Counted from the stretch's first letter, positions 1 through 8,383 are shown. The stretch is DNA of 64,000 nucleotides from Arthrobacter rhizosphaerae (GCF_023062595.1 NZ_JALLAN010000023.1:18082-82081); one strand, 5' to 3'. Numbers and translations: made by a program. The notes: generated by a model not told the origin, from the sequence alone.

Positions 1-14
1 AGTGGCGGTCACGC

Positions 15-50
15 GACGCGCTGTGGTTACCGGACGCGCTGTGGTTACCG
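15..50. repeat. Two tandem copies of an 18-bp unit
   Basis: The unit GACGCGCTGTGGTTACCG occurs twice head to tail (15-32 and 33-50). The second copy contains the stop codon of the leftmost minus-strand gene and the first copy lies just beyond it. It looks like a small local duplication at the gene end. No function is assigned. Confidence 0.8.
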
Positions 51-1280
51 GACCTGTGCCGGTTGGTAGCGGCCTACCTGGTTTGCCGCGTGCGCTACCC
101 ATTCAAGCGGCCCGCGCCATTTGAGGATGGCGAAGAGGGTTCCAACCAACACTGCAGTGGCCGCATGGGCGAAGTACATGCCATCCTCGGTCCACCCCTG
201 TGGCAGAGGTTGGCGGTACATGGCGGCAACGACCCACACGTGCGCTGTGTAAAGGGTCAGGGTCATGGCTCCCGCACCCCTCAAAGGGAGGAGAAGGTCC
301 AGGGCAAGCCATTCCCCGAGCCTTCCCAGCAAGAGGCAGGCGCCAACAACTGCTGCCGCCACTGCCGAGGTGTGAATCAGGTCCAGCGTGGTCCCCGAGT
401 GTGGAGCGCTTGATGCGAGCCACCACCACGAACCGGTTTGTTGCACGCCGGACAGATTGACCTGAAGCACACTGTCCAGGGGATAGGAAGGATCCCCGAT
501 CAGTGCCTGCAATGCATCCTTGCCGCCCCAGTCATTCATCATCACCACGCCGAACCACTTGGCGACGACGGCAACCCCCGTTCCAACGGCCAGCAGCAGA
601 ACGGGGACTGCGGCCTTGGTCAGGGCAAGCCGTCCGATGACCAGGCCGACGAGCAGGTAGCTGAGCCACTGGAAGACCGGGTAATACCCCGTGAACAGCA
701 AATCACCCAGGAGTTGGGCCGGCGTCCCCAGATCCTCCCATTTCGGATTGTGCCCCAGCTTCAGGGGAGGGGAGGCCGAAAGAAGCCAAGGCCTCAGCAT
801 GAATGCGACAAGGGGAGAGACCAGGATCCAAGTACCTGCCGTGATGCAAAGACGCTTCACGCTCATCCCCAGGAATGGCAGCACGCACAGGAACAACAAT
901 GCGTAGTGGACCAGGATCACAGCGACGTTGACATCGAGGCCACCAAGGAAGAGCCCGACGACGGCAATCACCAAAGCCCTGAGCGCCACACCGCGCCTCG
1001 CGGCCCACAGTTGGTCCCGCGCCAGTGGGCGCTCTTTCCCTGTGGACAGGGCAAGCCCGATTCCTGCCAGCACCGCAAACAGGGCAGCAGCCCGGCCCGA
1101 GAAGGTCAGGCCAACCCATGTCGGGGTCAGAGCCGCGGTCCGCTCAAAGGTGGGCAGTAAATGGGTGGCCATCATGCCGAGCAGCGCCAGGCCCCGGGCT
1201 GCGTCAATACCGGCCAGCCTGCCAGTTGATTGACCGCGCTTGGTGGTCCGGCCGGCTGCAGCGGTGCCACGGGAGGTCAT
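45..1280 (-). CDS. DUF418/HGSNAT-like acyltransferase-family membrane protein
   Basis: A 411-residue polytopic membrane protein. After a basic Gly/Arg/Thr-rich N-terminus, residues 25-40 carry the IDAARGLALLGMMATHL signature seen at the start of DUF418 and heparan-alpha-glucosaminide N-acetyltransferase-like proteins. About ten hydrophobic segments follow, for example around FAVLAGIGLAL, VIAVVGLFLGG and AAVVGACLLLG. Members of this superfamily are thought to move acyl groups across the membrane, but the substrate here cannot be read from sequence. The gene stands alone and is divergent from the SOS-box gene on its right. The ATG lies inside a GGAGGTCATG context on the plus strand, and no strong ribosome-binding site is seen on the minus strand. 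Family assignment is fairly secure; function is open. Confidence 0.8.
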   Translation of the reverse strand: MTSRGTAAAGRTTKRGQSTGRLAGIDAARGLALLGMMATHLLPTFERTAALTPTWVGLTFSGRAAALFAVLAGIGLALSTGKERPLARDQLWAARRGVALRALVIAVVGLFLGGLDVNVAVILVHYALLFLCVLPFLGMSVKRLCITAGTWILVSPLVAFMLRPWLLSASPPLKLGHNPKWEDLGTPAQLLGDLLFTGYYPVFQWLSYLLVGLVIGRLALTKAAVPVLLLAVGTGVAVVAKWFGVVMMNDWGGKDALQALIGDPSYPLDSVLQVNLSGVQQTGSWWWLASSAPHSGTTLDLIHTSAVAAAVVGACLLLGRLGEWLALDLLLPLRGAGAMTLTLYTAHVWVVAAMYRQPLPQGWTEDGMYFAHAATAVLVGTLFAILKWRGPLEWVAHAANQVGRYQPAQVR

Positions 1281-1353
1281 GAGCCGATCGTCTCACATCC
1301 CGTCCCCGCAGGTCCGGTTGATACTCCGGGCGCCCAGGAACAGGCACTTGTGT

Positions 1354-1369
1354 TCGAATATATGTTCGA
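1354..1369 (+). promoter_or_regulatory. LexA (SOS) box upstream of the DUF222 gene
   Basis: TCGAATATATGTTCGA matches the actinobacterial SOS box TCGAAC-N4-GTTCGA with one mismatch, and lies inside a perfect TTCGAA-N6-TTCGAA repeat. It ends 5 nt before the ATG at 1375, so bound LexA would block initiation. Several 13E12/DUF222 proteins of mycobacteria are known LexA targets, which fits this site. Confidence 0.85.
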
Positions 1370-1374
1370 ATAGC

Positions 1375-1881
1375 ATGAACGGCATGAGCAGTCCTATGGA
1401 GCCGGTTTTTCCTGAACGCAGCGTTCCTCAACACAGCTTTTCTGAGGGCCGCTTGCCTGAACGCAGCTTGCCTGAACGCGGTTTTCGTGAGGGTGGTCTT
1501 CCCGGACGTGAGCCCGATCCGTCAGGAGTCCTGAAAGCCATGAGCCCCGGTGTTGTGGATTTCCTGTTCCGGCGGCTGGTAGCCGGCGAGTCTTCAGAGG
1601 ATGTCCAGTGGAACGGGGAAGGCGCCGCGCTGGCGGCGCAGCCAGTGGGAGCTGAGCTGGCACGGAGGCTTGCTGAGACTGATGTGGAGGCACTGACCCC
1701 CACGGAACTTTTCCACTATGTCCGGGCCGCCCAACGCCTCGCGGCGTGGGCTGAGTCGCTGAAGGAGGAGGCTGTTCAGCGATACTGCGGCGGGCCTGAT
1801 TCCGGCAAGGGCCTGCCGCTGCCGGAAGGAAGGGATGCCGGTGCCGGCAACAGTGGACGGCGCCGGGGCATTTCGACCTAA
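1375..1881 (+). CDS. Short DUF222 (13E12-type) protein, probably truncated
   Basis: A 168-residue protein. Residues about 60-140 (from MSPGVVDFLFRRL through LTPTELFHYVRAAQRLAAWAESL) resemble the N-terminal part of DUF222, the domain usually fused to a C-terminal HNH nuclease in actinobacterial 13E12-repeat proteins. Here the frame stops soon after this helix, so most of DUF222 and the HNH domain are absent. The first 45 residues are an odd degenerate repeat (PERS, PERG, FREGG, PGRE) encoded by about 15-bp DNA repeats. The ATG at 1375 is chosen because it follows the LexA box directly; 1384 is an alternative. It is either a remnant of a full-length SOS-controlled gene or a free-standing short version. 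The LexA box appears intact. Confidence 0.6.
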   Translation: MNGMSSPMEPVFPERSVPQHSFSEGRLPERSLPERGFREGGLPGREPDPSGVLKAMSPGVVDFLFRRLVAGESSEDVQWNGEGAALAAQPVGAELARRLAETDVEALTPTELFHYVRAAQRLAAWAESLKEEAVQRYCGGPDSGKGLPLPEGRDAGAGNSGRRRGIST

Positions 1882-1884
1882 ACT
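1879..1884 (+). promoter_or_regulatory. -10 hexamer of a probable leaderless promoter (nitrilase gene)
   Basis: TAAACT is followed by exactly 6 nt and then the GTG start at 1891, so transcription would begin at the start codon. No ribosome-binding site is present. The same hexamer with the same spacing is found before hisC. Confidence 0.55.
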
Positions 1885-1890
1885 GGCGCT

Positions 1891-2643
1891 GTGACTTCCC
1901 CCTTGACCGTCTCTGTCATCCAATACCGAGCCCTCTACGGGGGTGTGGCAGCCAACGTGCCCGAACATGTGGCGCTCATTGAGGACGCCGCTTCCCACGG
2001 CACGAGGTTTGTCGTTTTTCCGGAGCTCTCGGTTACTGGCTATTCCCTGGCACTGCTCCAAGAGCCGCAGCAGTGGATCACCGATGGTGATCGGCGTCTG
2101 GATCCGATCAGAGAGATCTGTCGCCGGACGGGAATCACAGCAGTAATTGGTGCGCCCTGGGCGGAGGAAGACGGTACCCGGCGGCTTGCGGCACTTGGCA
2201 TCCATCCTGAAGGAACAATTGATCTCGCCTTCAAATCCCGACTCCACGGGCCGGAACTGGAACTGTTCACGGCGGGCGACGGGGTCAGGTTGATCGAGGT
2301 GGATGGCTGGAAGGTGGCCCTGGCAATCTGTTACGACGCTGCGCACCCTGACCACGCCGATTCTGCCGCCCAAGCGGGAGCCGATATGTATGCTGTGTCT
2401 GCTCTCTACACCGACGTCGAAAGCCACCGGCTCGGTCTGCATCTGGGCGCCCGCGCCATGGACAACAGGATGTTCACGCTGGTAGCCAATCTCGGAGGCA
2501 TCACGGACCTCGGAAGCTCATGCGGGCTCAGCGGGTTCTGGGGGCCGGACGGACTCCTGATCAAGCAGGCGGCCGGAGTTGGCTCCGAGGTGCTCACCAC
2601 CACCTTGCGTCACGGCGCGATTGAACGCTACCGCGCCGGATAG
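1891..2643 (+). CDS. Carbon-nitrogen hydrolase (nitrilase superfamily)
   Basis: A 250-residue single-domain nitrilase-superfamily protein that hydrolyses a non-peptide C-N bond of an amide-type substrate. The Glu-Lys-Cys triad is visible: E45 in FPELSVTGY, K115 in FKSRLHG and C147 in AICYDAAHP. Length is normal for the family (about 250-280). The start is GTG, 6 nt after a TAAACT hexamer and without a ribosome-binding site, suggesting a leaderless transcript. It is monocistronic, followed by a short direct repeat and a convergent alpha/beta hydrolase gene. The substrate is unknown; omega-amidase or aliphatic amidase activity would be guesses. Confidence 0.88.
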   Translation: MTSPLTVSVIQYRALYGGVAANVPEHVALIEDAASHGTRFVVFPELSVTGYSLALLQEPQQWITDGDRRLDPIREICRRTGITAVIGAPWAEEDGTRRLAALGIHPEGTIDLAFKSRLHGPELELFTAGDGVRLIEVDGWKVALAICYDAAHPDHADSAAQAGADMYAVSALYTDVESHRLGLHLGARAMDNRMFTLVANLGGITDLGSSCGLSGFWGPDGLLIKQAAGVGSEVLTTTLRHGAIERYRAG

Positions 2644-2644
2644 C

Positions 2645-2703
2645 CCGCCTCATCGCTTAGCCGGCGTCATCGGTTGGTCCGCCTCATCGCTTAGCCGGCG
2701 TCA
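2645..2703. repeat. 25-bp direct repeat between two convergent genes
   Basis: A 25-bp unit containing GCCTCATCGCTTAGCCGG occurs at 2645-2669 and again at 2679-2703 (34-bp period). It fills the space between the stop codons of the nitrilase-family gene and the alpha/beta hydrolase gene. No terminator hairpin with a T-tract is evident here. Confidence 0.85.
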
Positions 2704-2723
2704 GACAGGTCGAGGCCCGGATC

Positions 2724-3548
2724 TCAGACCGGGATGTCCGCCAGGAAGCGATTTACATCAGAGGAAATTTGCTCCGGATTCTCCCAGAGGAGCACGTGCC
2801 CCGCTTCTTCGTAGATCCGAAGACGTGACTGCGGAATCCGTTGGGCCAAGGTTTCCTCATCCTGACGGGACAGCAGATCGTCTCTTCCGCCCCAGAGAAT
2901 CAGGGTCGGGGCAAGAATTTCTCCAGCCTCCGTCGGTGGAACGGCGTTACCGAGTCCAGCCAGGCTGCTCTTCCAGATCCGGGCGGGCACTTTGCTGCCA
3001 TCGCGGACCCGGTCCTCAAGGTATTCCTTGGGAACGGGCTGAAACAGCGTGAACCAGGAGAGGGAGTCGCGCACCCAGCTTTCCGGTACAGGATCGGGCA
3101 GCTGGTCAACTTCGTCGGCAAAAGGAGCCCTGCCATGGAGGCTAAGTGGGGAGCCAATCAACACAAGTGCTGCGACCCGTTCCGGATGCGAAACGGCAAG
3201 CTGCTGGCCGACATACCCTCCGCTGGAGGAGCCGATGACCACGGCCTTGGGCAGAGCAAGCGCGTCCAGAAGAGCGGCAAGATCGTCCGCCACCTCGGGC
3301 AGGGAGTAGCCGGTCTCCGTCTTATCGGAATCTCCGTGGCCTCGAAGATCCGGGGCCACCACGCGCCTCCCCGCTAGCAGCGGACGCAGGCGATCAAAGC
3401 TGCCCCTGGATTCCGTCCAGGCATGAACAAGGAGCAGAGGAGTGTCAGTCAGGTTCCCAGCGCCGCTGCTGTCGCGTTGACGGTCTTCGATCAGGCACGC
3501 CAACGACACCCCGGTTCGCAAGCGTATCGAGCGGACTTCCGGCCTCAT
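2724..3548 (-). CDS. Alpha/beta hydrolase
   Basis: A 274-residue alpha/beta-hydrolase-fold protein of the epoxide hydrolase / haloperoxidase / pimeloyl-ester type. The nucleophile elbow is GSSSG (residues 106-110, Ser108), the acid is probably Asp223 in GGRDDLL, and the base is His251 in EAGHVLLWE. An oxyanion-loop motif (VHAWTESRGS) precedes DLRGHGDSD. Substrate is not predictable. The ATG sits 6 nt after TAGACT on the minus strand, indicating leaderless expression. The gene is convergent with the nitrilase gene and divergent from dapA. Confidence 0.88.
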   Translation of the reverse strand: MRPEVRSIRLRTGVSLACLIEDRQRDSSGAGNLTDTPLLLVHAWTESRGSFDRLRPLLAGRRVVAPDLRGHGDSDKTETGYSLPEVADDLAALLDALALPKAVVIGSSSGGYVGQQLAVSHPERVAALVLIGSPLSLHGRAPFADEVDQLPDPVPESWVRDSLSWFTLFQPVPKEYLEDRVRDGSKVPARIWKSSLAGLGNAVPPTEAGEILAPTLILWGGRDDLLSRQDEETLAQRIPQSRLRIYEEAGHVLLWENPEQISSDVNRFLADIPV

Positions 3549-3554
3549 CGCCCT

Positions 3555-3560
3555 AGTCTA
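3555..3560 (-). promoter_or_regulatory. -10 hexamer of a probable leaderless promoter (alpha/beta hydrolase)
   Basis: On the minus strand TAGACT is followed by AGGGCG and then ATG. This is the TANNNT-N6-start arrangement seen before many genes of this window. Confidence 0.55.
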
Positions 3561-3696
3561 GGAGGCTGGCTGCCGGCAAGAGAAGCTCTTCCGGACCCTT
3601 CGCAGTGACAAAAGAGTGGACACAAGAGTACTGACTTCTCAACGCGTTTGACGTTCATCACCCCGATGCCGTTGTTCTAACACGCTGCAGACAAGG

Positions 3697-3702
3697 TAAC
3701 GT
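3697..3702 (+). promoter_or_regulatory. -10 hexamer of a probable leaderless dapA promoter
   Basis: TAACGT ends 7 nt before the dapA ATG at 3710. A possible -35 element TTGTTC lies at 3672-3677 (19-nt spacing). No good ribosome-binding site is seen. Confidence 0.5.
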
Positions 3703-3709
3703 TTTTCCT

Positions 3710-4618
3710 ATGGCTGACTCTGACATTCGCTCGCACCGCTTCGGGACCCTCCTGACCGCTATGGTCACCCCTTTCACTTCCGACGGTGAGGTCGACTATA
3801 AGCAGGCCGCAGAGCTCGCCAACAAGCTGGTCGACGACGGCTGCGACGGCCTGGTGGTAACCGGAACCACAGGGGAAACCTCCACCCTCACCGACGCGGA
3901 AAACCTCGGAATGTTCCGTGCCGTAAAGGAAGCAGTCGGAGGCCGCGCCGCTATTATTGCCGGCACCGGGACCAACGACACAGCACACTCAGTGCATCTT
4001 TCCCAGCAGGCTGCAGCCTTGGGCGTAGACGGCCTCCTGATCGTCACGCCTTACTACAACAAGCCCAGCCAGGGTGGCGTCCGCGCCCACTTCGAGAAAA
4101 TCGCATCATCTACCGATGTCCCAGTCATGGTCTACGACATCCCGGGCCGGTCCTCCATCCCGATCCAGCCCGAAACCATGATCCGTCTTGCCCAGCACCC
4201 GAATATTGTCGCCGTCAAGGACGCCAAAGCAGATTTCGCTGCCGCCACACGGGTTATGGCTGAGACCGACCTCCTCTTCTACTCCGGCGACGACGGACTG
4301 ACCCTTCCTTGGATGGCCATGGGCGCCGTGGGGCTGGTGGGGGTCACCACCCACGTTGCCACCCGCCGCTTCCGCGAACTGATCGACGCCGTCAACGCCA
4401 ACGACCTGGGAACTGCGCGCAAGATCCACTTGGAGCTTGAGCCCGTAGTGCGCGCAACAATGACCCGCGTCCAAGGGGCCGTCGCGGCCAAACAAATTCT
4501 TAAATGGCAGGGAGTCCTGCCCAACTCGATTGTCCGTTTGCCCCTCGTGGAGCCGGACGAAGCCGAGATCGAAACCATCCGCGAGGATTTGGCGCAAGGA
4601 GGGCTGGTCTTTTCCTGA
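3710..4618 (+). CDS. dapA: 4-hydroxy-tetrahydrodipicolinate synthase
   Basis: DapA condenses pyruvate with aspartate semialdehyde, the first committed step of the diaminopimelate/lysine branch, in the cytoplasm. The 302-residue length is typical. Residues 50-56 read VTGTTGE (pyruvate-binding loop), the YY pair is at 115-116, VYDIPGR at 141-147, and the Schiff-base lysine is K170 in VAVKDAKAD. It is followed 42 nt later by rnj in the same direction, a pairing common in Actinobacteria. dapF further right serves the same pathway. Confidence 0.97.
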   Translation: MADSDIRSHRFGTLLTAMVTPFTSDGEVDYKQAAELANKLVDDGCDGLVVTGTTGETSTLTDAENLGMFRAVKEAVGGRAAIIAGTGTNDTAHSVHLSQQAAALGVDGLLIVTPYYNKPSQGGVRAHFEKIASSTDVPVMVYDIPGRSSIPIQPETMIRLAQHPNIVAVKDAKADFAAATRVMAETDLLFYSGDDGLTLPWMAMGAVGLVGVTTHVATRRFRELIDAVNANDLGTARKIHLELEPVVRATMTRVQGAVAAKQILKWQGVLPNSIVRLPLVEPDEAEIETIREDLAQGGLVFS

Positions 4619-4660
4619 CGGATTAGGACCAGCACTCTTCCGCCTGGAAAGAAGTGCATT

Positions 4661-6352
4661 ATGACCCAAGTAGCCCTACCCGGCCTTGTCACGCCTCCGA
4701 AACTTCCGCAAGGCACTCTTCGTATTGTCCCGCTGGGAGGACTTGGCGAGATCGGCCGCAACATGGCGGTCTTCGAAATCGACGGCAAGCTCCTCGTTGT
4801 CGACTGCGGTGTCCTCTTTCCTGAGGAAACCCAGCCGGGCGTTGACCTGATCCTGCCCGATTTCTCTTACATCGAGGACCGGATGGATGACATCGTCGCT
4901 GTCGTCCTCACGCATGGCCACGAGGATCACATCGGTGCGGTTCCCTACCTCCTGCGCCTCCGCAACGACATCCCCCTGATCGGATCGCAACTGACGCTTG
5001 CCCTCATCGAGGCGAAGCTGCAGGAACACCGCATCAAGCCCTACACCCTCACTGTCACCGAAGGGCAAGTAGAGAAGTTCGGCCCCTTCGAATGCGAATT
5101 CGTGGCCGTGAACCACTCGATCCCCGACGCTTTGGCTGTCTTCATCCGCACGGCCGGCGGCACGGTCCTGCACACGGGCGATTTCAAGATGGATCAGTTG
5201 CCCCTGGACGGCCGGATCACCGACCTTCGTCACTTTGCCAAGCTGGGCGAAGAGGGTGTCGACCTGTTCATGTCGGACTCCACCAACGCCGACGTTCCCG
5301 GGTTCACCACCGCTGAAAAGGAAATCGGACCCACCCTGGACCGCCTCTTCGGCCAGGCAACGAAACGTATCATTGTCGCCTCGTTCTCATCGCACATCCA
5401 CCGGGTGCAGCAGGTACTGGACGCTGCGGTCAAACATAACCGCAATGTCGCCTTTGTGGGCCGTTCGATGGTCCGCAATATGGCAATTGCCGCGAAACTT
5501 GGCTACCTGGACGTGCCGGACGGCGTCGTCGTCGATATCAAGAACATCGACAACCTTCCCGACAACCGCGTGGTCCTTATGTCCACCGGCTCACAGGGCG
5601 AACCGATGGCTGCATTGTCCCGGATGGCCAACGGAGACCACCGGGTAATCGTGGGCGAGGGTGACACCGTTATCCTGGCGTCCAGCCTCATTCCGGGCAA
5701 CGAGAACGCCGTCTACCGCATCATCAACGGGCTGCTCAAGCTCGGTGCCGACGTAATCCACAAGGGCAACGCCAAGGTCCACGTGTCCGGCCACGCCGCC
5801 GCAGGCGAACTCCTTTATTGCTACAACATTCTTGAGCCGCTGAACGCCATGCCGGTGCACGGCGAAACCCGGCACCTGATCGCCAACGGCAAGATCGCCG
5901 AGGAATCGGGAGTGCCGGCCGAAAGCATCCTGCTCGCCGACAACGGCACTGTAATCGACCTTAAAGACCATCGGGCCGACGTTGTTGGCCAGGTGGAGGT
6001 TGGCTTCGTCTATGTCGACGGTTCCAGTGTCGGTGAGATCACAGACGCCGATCTGAAAGACCGCCGTGTCCTCGGGGACGAAGGCTTCATCTCCATCATC
6101 ACGGTCATCAACCGGGCAACCGGCAAGGTTGTCTCCGGGCCGGAAATCCATGCCCGCGGCGTTGCCGAGGACGACTCTGTGTTCGATGACATCATTCCGA
6201 GGATCAATGCAGCACTGGAAGAAGCAGTGCTCAACCACACAGATCACACAACCCATCAACTCCAGCAGGTTGTCCGCCGCGTGGTCGGGACGTGGGTCAA
6301 CCGCAAGCTCCGCCGTCGCCCCATGATCATCCCGGTGGTTCTGGAGGCATAG
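4661..6352 (+). CDS. rnj: Ribonuclease J
   Basis: A 563-residue metallo-beta-lactamase/beta-CASP nuclease for RNA maturation and decay, usually with 5'-exonuclease and endonuclease activity. The zinc motif H85-x-H87-x-D89-H90 (LTHGHEDHIG) is intact. The beta-CASP domain follows, and VHVSGHAAAGEL lies in the RMMBL region before the C-terminal domain. N-terminal GGLGEIGRN is the usual RNase J opening. The ATG is preceded by GGAAAGAAG, a plausible ribosome-binding site. It probably forms an operon with dapA and ends at a strong bidirectional terminator. Confidence 0.96.
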   Translation: MTQVALPGLVTPPKLPQGTLRIVPLGGLGEIGRNMAVFEIDGKLLVVDCGVLFPEETQPGVDLILPDFSYIEDRMDDIVAVVLTHGHEDHIGAVPYLLRLRNDIPLIGSQLTLALIEAKLQEHRIKPYTLTVTEGQVEKFGPFECEFVAVNHSIPDALAVFIRTAGGTVLHTGDFKMDQLPLDGRITDLRHFAKLGEEGVDLFMSDSTNADVPGFTTAEKEIGPTLDRLFGQATKRIIVASFSSHIHRVQQVLDAAVKHNRNVAFVGRSMVRNMAIAAKLGYLDVPDGVVVDIKNIDNLPDNRVVLMSTGSQGEPMAALSRMANGDHRVIVGEGDTVILASSLIPGNENAVYRIINGLLKLGADVIHKGNAKVHVSGHAAAGELLYCYNILEPLNAMPVHGETRHLIANGKIAEESGVPAESILLADNGTVIDLKDHRADVVGQVEVGFVYVDGSSVGEITDADLKDRRVLGDEGFISIITVINRATGKVVSGPEIHARGVAEDDSVFDDIIPRINAALEEAVLNHTDHTTHQLQQVVRRVVGTWVNRKLRRRPMIIPVVLEA

Positions 6353-6386
6353 TCTCAGAACACCGTTTCATGCTCCATCAAGTACG

Positions 6387-6417
6387 AAAAGACCCGGTTC
6401 TGAGAACCGGGTCTTTT
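6387..6417. terminator. Bidirectional rho-independent terminator
   Basis: A perfect 14-bp stem (AAAAGACCCGGTTC / GAACCGGGTCTTTT) with a 3-nt loop. It is A-rich at one foot and T-rich at the other, so it can end transcription of rnj from the left and of the convergent PhzE/TrpEG-type gene from the right. Confidence 0.93.
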
Positions 6418-6447
6418 TCGTATCCTCCGCCTGAGTCCTATACCGGC

Positions 6448-8340
6448 TCAGTCATATACGGGAGCTCTATCCCTCGCCAACGTGTATCCCACGAGGCACT
6501 CCAGTGTCGCGAGGCCATCGGACGAAAGAACCGACTCCAAGTGTCCCTGAATCGAGGCGACTCCAGCGCCTCTCAGGGCCACGACAAAACCGTCCTCTGC
6601 CGAGATATCGAGATTGAGCCTTGGGGTGACAAGCTGGTCGCCTTCCGCCACCGGGCTGAAGGTGTTGTAGAAGCCAAGGGCAGCGCCCGTCCCGAACACA
6701 TTTGTCTGCAGCCGCACCCCCTGACGTGGTGTCGGCAAGGCCTCGACTGGAAGCCCGGCAAGCATCGACAGAATCTGGTGGCTCAGGCAGACAGCCAGCA
6801 AAGGCCTGCCGAGATCCAGCCGGGAACGCAGGAGAGCGCGCACCGTCTCGAGCCGGACGTTATCGAGGTCGCGGGGGTCTCCCGGACCAGGACCGAACAC
6901 CACCAGATCCGGCGTCAAAATGTCTTCCACCGAATCCCAGCGGGCCACAGAAGTCCGCAGCCCCAAGTGGCGCAGCTGGTGGGCAAGCATCTCGGTGAAC
7001 TGGTCCTCGCAGTCAATGACCAGGGCTGTAGTGCCGGCGAAGGGAGGATGTTGTTCCCATCCTTGGGAGCGGATCCAGAAGCTCGCCAGCTGATGATTCC
7101 GCTCCACGAGCGCTTCAGCAACTCCTGGCTGGGCGTTCAGGTTGATTGCCGGCTGCGGTGGAGCCTGCGGGATAAGCCCCAGGGCAGCGAGCATCCCCGA
7201 CGCCTTTGCGTGCGTCTCCGCCACCTCGCCTTCCGGGGTGGACAACCGAACAAGAGTCGCTCCTGCTGACAAAGTGACAAGTCCATCGCCGTCGAGATGG
7301 GCGGTGCGAATAAGGATCGGTGCATCGAGCTCATAGGAAACGGCACCACTGCCATCCGTCCGCGACTCGAAGAACGCCAGGACGCCTGAGTAGTATCCCC
7401 GCCCACCCTGTTCATGGCGTTGGATAACGGTGCAGGCGTTTTCCATAGGGGACCCGGTGACTGTCGGGGCGAACATTGTGGCCCGGAGAACGTCCCGGAG
7501 GTCCAAATCAGTACGCCCCTCGAGCAAATACTCCGTATGGCTGAGCCTGGACATTTGCTTCAGGTACGGGCCCAGAATGCGGCCACCCGTCGGGCAAATG
7601 CTGCTCATCATCTTCATTTCCTCGTCCACCACCATAAAGAGTTCGTCGCTCTCTTTGACGTCGGACAGGAACTTCAGGACGCCTTCAGGCGTCGGGCCCT
7701 CGGCCGGGTGCCGGAACGTTCCTGAAATCGGATTCATCGTCACCAGGCCGTCCCTGACGGAGACGTGCCGCTCGGGGGTTGCCCCTACCAGGGAATGGCC
7801 GGGGGAGTGGACGGCGAAGGTCCAGTACGCGCCCTGCTCTGACAGGAGCAGCGTACGCATCCAGGCGAGCACGGCTGTTGCAGGCGAGACGGAGGTGGAG
7901 CCCCGGAACGATCGGCGGATGACGAAGTTGGCGCCTTCGCCTCGCCCGATTTCCTCGCTCACAACACGGCGCACTATCTCTGCATAGTCCTCGTCTGTGG
8001 TGTCGAATCCCAAAGAGCCGATGGGTACCTCAACCTCGGGAAGAGCTGCCAGGGCATCATCCAGGGTCACGGTGTCGCGCTCTTTCACCAGGAGGCAGCG
8101 GAGCGGGGCGCCGTCGTCTGTGGCGGCAAATCCGCGCTCCCTAACCTGGCGAAAGGGCACAAGCGCCAGGACATCACACCCGCTCCGACTCCCGTCGAGC
8201 GGGATGTCTGCCAGCTTTTCCACATCGACGATCTCGCCGGTAAGGACGTCGACGAGGTCAGACTCGTGGCGCCGGATGACAGCGAAAGGGGTTGAAGCAT
8301 CGGCGGAGGATTCGACGAGGCGGGAGAGGAGCGAGGTCAT
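6448..8340 (-). CDS. PhzE/TrpEG-type chorismate-utilising synthase fused to glutamine amidotransferase
   Basis: A 630-residue fusion. Residues about 115-390 are a chorismate-binding domain; APTVTGSPMENACTVI (291-306) and GRGYYSGVLAFFE (313-325) look more like PhzE (ADIC synthase) than classical TrpE. Residues about 435-625 are a class I glutamine amidotransferase with Cys518 (LLAVCLSHQ), His600 and Glu602 (IQGHLES). It should convert chorismate with Gln-derived ammonia to ADIC or anthranilate. The leader in front encodes tandem Trp codons and a terminator, so tryptophan supply controls it, which argues for anthranilate formation. Its start is MTSLLSRLVES; upstream in-frame sequence is the attenuator and not protein. 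No phenazine genes are nearby. Whether the product is anthranilate or ADIC is undecided. Confidence 0.87.
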   Translation of the reverse strand: MTSLLSRLVESSADASTPFAVIRRHESDLVDVLTGEIVDVEKLADIPLDGSRSGCDVLALVPFRQVRERGFAATDDGAPLRCLLVKERDTVTLDDALAALPEVEVPIGSLGFDTTDEDYAEIVRRVVSEEIGRGEGANFVIRRSFRGSTSVSPATAVLAWMRTLLLSEQGAYWTFAVHSPGHSLVGATPERHVSVRDGLVTMNPISGTFRHPAEGPTPEGVLKFLSDVKESDELFMVVDEEMKMMSSICPTGGRILGPYLKQMSRLSHTEYLLEGRTDLDLRDVLRATMFAPTVTGSPMENACTVIQRHEQGGRGYYSGVLAFFESRTDGSGAVSYELDAPILIRTAHLDGDGLVTLSAGATLVRLSTPEGEVAETHAKASGMLAALGLIPQAPPQPAINLNAQPGVAEALVERNHQLASFWIRSQGWEQHPPFAGTTALVIDCEDQFTEMLAHQLRHLGLRTSVARWDSVEDILTPDLVVFGPGPGDPRDLDNVRLETVRALLRSRLDLGRPLLAVCLSHQILSMLAGLPVEALPTPRQGVRLQTNVFGTGAALGFYNTFSPVAEGDQLVTPRLNLDISAEDGFVVALRGAGVASIQGHLESVLSSDGLATLECLVGYTLARDRAPVYD

Positions 8341-8383
8341 TGGCAGTCCCTGAAATTGAGTCCACCTCACCGACCGGTGCCGC

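Noticed and set aside
438..1160. Long open frames opposite the DUF418-type membrane protein gene
   Set aside because: They are antisense, high-GC shadow frames with low-complexity translations, no family motifs and no ribosome-binding sites.
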